A DNA stretch of 7,345 nt from contig JASHXG010000094.1 in NCBI GenBank assembly GCA_030043675.1, forward strand, positions 1-7,345, given 5' to 3'. This document shows, in pieces, positions 6,343-7,345 of this stretch; positions within the stretch are counted from its first letter, which is position 1, and every line of letters starts with the position of its first letter. The position numbers and the translations under genes are program-made. The stretch comes from Vulcanimicrobiota bacterium. GTDB lineage: Bacteria; Vulcanimicrobiota; Vulcanimicrobiia; Vulcanimicrobiales; Vulcanimicrobiaceae. The notes below the pieces were generated by a model. The model was given only the letters and a program-made list of their open reading frames with translations. It was not told where the DNA came from and ran no database searches.

Positions 6343-7065
6343 ATGAAGACGCCCCCAATCGTTTCCCCACAGGAATGGGAAGCTGCGCGCGAGCAGCTGC
6401 TCGTAAAGGAGAAAGCGCTTACCCGCGCGCGTGACGCCCTGGCCGCCGAGCGCCGGCGGATGCCGTGGGTCGAGGTTAAGAAGAGCTATCAGTTCGACTC
6501 AACTAAGGGACGGCTGAGCTTAGGCGACCTGTTCGAAGGACGCCGTCAACTGATCGTCTATCGCGCGTTCTTCGAGCCGGGCGTGTTCGGCTGGCCGGAA
6601 CACGCTTGCCGTGGCTGCTCGATGTGTGCCGACCAAGTCGCGCATCTCGCCCACTTGAACGCGCGGGACACGACGCTGGCATTCGTCTCGCGCGCTGCTC
6701 AGCCGGAGATCGCGCGCTTAAAGACGCGGATGGGCTGGACGATGCCGTGGTACACCATAACCGACGGCTTCGACGCCGACTTCGGCGTCGACGAGTGGCA
6801 CGGCACCAACGTCTTCTTCCGCGATGGCGAGCGCATCTTCCGCACCTACCTCATCAACAGCCGCGGCGACGAGCAGATGGGCGGCACGTGGGACTATCTC
6901 GACACGACCCCGCTGGGACGCCAGGAGAAGTGGGAAGACTCCCCGCAAGGCTATCCGCAAACCGAGCCATACACGTGGTGGAACTGGCATGACAACTACG
7001 ATGCCGGCGCGTCGCCCGACCCGGGGTGGGTCGAGCGCGTCCAGAATGCGCAGGCGACGACATGA
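6343..7065 (+). CDS. DUF899 family protein, thioredoxin-like fold
   Basis: 240 aa, the usual length for DUF899. An N-terminal helix (about 8-38) leads into RRMPWVEVKKSYQFDS. The core follows with LSLGDLFEGRRQLIVYRAFF (59-77), a cysteine cluster C89-R-G-C92-S-M-C95, then LNARDTTLAFVSRA (105-118), KTRMGWTMPWY (127-137), and a C-terminal YLDTTPLGRQEKWED with an aromatic tail. This layout matches DUF899 proteins, thought to have a thioredoxin/peroxiredoxin-like fold; the cysteines at the start of the core helix sit where a redox centre would be. The enzymatic activity of the family is not established to my knowledge, so a thiol-disulfide or peroxide-related role is inference. No signal peptide, so cytoplasmic. 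First gene of a tight operon: its TGA overlaps the next ATG (ATGA). It diverges from the STAND regulator. Confidence 0.88.
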   Translation: MKTPPIVSPQEWEAAREQLLVKEKALTRARDALAAERRRMPWVEVKKSYQFDSTKGRLSLGDLFEGRRQLIVYRAFFEPGVFGWPEHACRGCSMCADQVAHLAHLNARDTTLAFVSRAAQPEIARLKTRMGWTMPWYTITDGFDADFGVDEWHGTNVFFRDGERIFRTYLINSRGDEQMGGTWDYLDTTPLGRQEKWEDSPQGYPQTEPYTWWNWHDNYDAGASPDPGWVERVQNAQATT

Positions 7066-7193
7066 TCCTGATCGCGCACATCTTCGGTCTGCCGGTCGAG
7101 GAGCTCGCGACGCCGTTGGCGAGCGGGGTGGCGGCCGGAGTTCTGATCGAACTCACCGCGCTGATGGCACGCATCCGCCGCAAAGTTAGGTGA
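7062..7193 (+). CDS. 43-aa small protein, probably membrane-associated
   Basis: ATG 7062 overlaps the DUF899 stop as ATGA, and its TGA (7191-7193) overlaps the GTG of the sigma-factor gene, so the frame exactly fills the space between two real genes. The product begins MILIAHIFGLPVEELATP. It continues with a helix-forming stretch (about 19-36, ASGVAAGVLIELTALMA) and ends in a basic tail, RIRRKVR, which by the positive-inside rule would sit in the cytoplasm. The hydrophobic segment is short and holds one Glu, so an amphipathic, membrane-surface helix is also possible. I have a general impression of similar IPVEE-type small proteins in other high-GC bacteria but cannot verify it. Only a weak AGG (7052-7054) precedes it, so translation probably depends on coupling. 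Function unknown; a membrane partner or regulator of the adjacent sigma factor is speculative. Confidence 0.6.
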   Translation: MILIAHIFGLPVEELATPLASGVAAGVLIELTALMARIRRKVR

Positions 7194-7345
7194 CCAACGA
7201 GCCGCGCGCGCTTCTACCCGCCATGGTGGAAGCGCGCGACAGTTTCATGGAGCTCGTCGACGAGATTCGCCCCGAGCTCCATCGCTACTGCGCTCGCATG
7301 ACCGGATCGGTTTTCGACGGCGAGGACGTCGTCCAAGAGACCTTG
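7190..7345 (+). CDS. RNA polymerase sigma factor, ECF/sigma-70 family (N-terminal part, cut by window end)
   Basis: 52 codons are visible from GTG 7190, in frame to the window edge. The segment from about residue 22 (VDEIRPELHRYCARMTGSVFDGEDVVQETL) is sigma-70 region 2.1-2.2: the RPxLHRYCARMTGS helix followed by the DGEDVVQ(D/E)TL signature that binds the beta' subunit of RNA polymerase. Region 4 and any C-terminal extension are outside the window, so the ECF subgroup cannot be set. GTG 7190 overlaps the previous stop as GTGA, which fits coupling; ATG 7223 is an alternative in-frame start that would drop 11 residues. Neither has a good Shine-Dalgarno. It is the third visible gene of the DUF899 operon and would direct RNA polymerase to a specific stress regulon. 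Confidence 0.88.
   Translation, partial: MTNEPRALLPAMVEARDSFMELVDEIRPELHRYCARMTGSVFDGEDVVQETL

Noticed and set aside
6233..6370. N-terminal extension of the STAND regulator to ATG 6370
   Set aside because: It would overlap the DUF899 start and its strong ribosome site. The added residues are Arg-rich with no domain, and the HTH begins just after ATG 6232.

Overview
The window is a high-GC, densely packed bacterial chromosomal segment with no phage, IS, CRISPR, tRNA or rRNA signal. The gene mix is a housekeeping thrS end, secreted low-complexity Pro/Ser and Asn-rich proteins, an actinobacterial-style HTH-NB-ARC regulator, and a DUF899/ECF-sigma cluster. It fits an environmental high-GC lineage; Candidatus Eremiobacterota (WPS-2) or a similar soil phylum is my best guess. 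That guess rests on style, not on a marker gene, so it is weak.

Layout. (1) 1-1343, plus strand: the 3' end of threonyl-tRNA synthetase, followed after 4 nt by a 313-aa lipoprotein with Met/Gly-rich and Pro/Ser/Thr-rich segments. (2) 1344-1418: a short convergent gap holding a perfect 9-bp GC hairpin, a likely bidirectional terminator. (3) 1419-2683, minus strand: a two-gene operon of exported proteins, read from a plausible sigma-70-type promoter at 2707-2736. The genes are a 146-aa beta-rich secreted protein and, coupled through ATGA, a 275-aa Asn-rich protein with near-identical 27-bp tandem repeats. (4) 2805-3722, plus strand: a mu-crystallin/ornithine cyclodeaminase-family NAD(P)-dependent enzyme that resembles ketimine reductase more than true ornithine cyclodeaminase. 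(5) 3719-6232, minus strand: an 837-aa XRE-HTH/NB-ARC (STAND)/TPR-like regulator whose stop codon overlaps the previous gene tail to tail. (6) 6343-7345, plus strand, divergent from the regulator: a DUF899 thioredoxin-fold protein, a 43-aa small protein and the start of an ECF-type sigma factor, linked by ATGA and GTGA overlaps.

How they may work together. The DUF899, 43-aa protein and sigma factor genes are almost certainly one transcript and may be a small stress or redox regulatory unit, with the divergent STAND regulator as a candidate local controller. The two exported minus-strand proteins are probably co-produced for the cell envelope. I do not see an obvious defence or biosynthetic system. 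The least explained parts are the secreted pair, the thrS-linked lipoprotein and the 43-aa protein.
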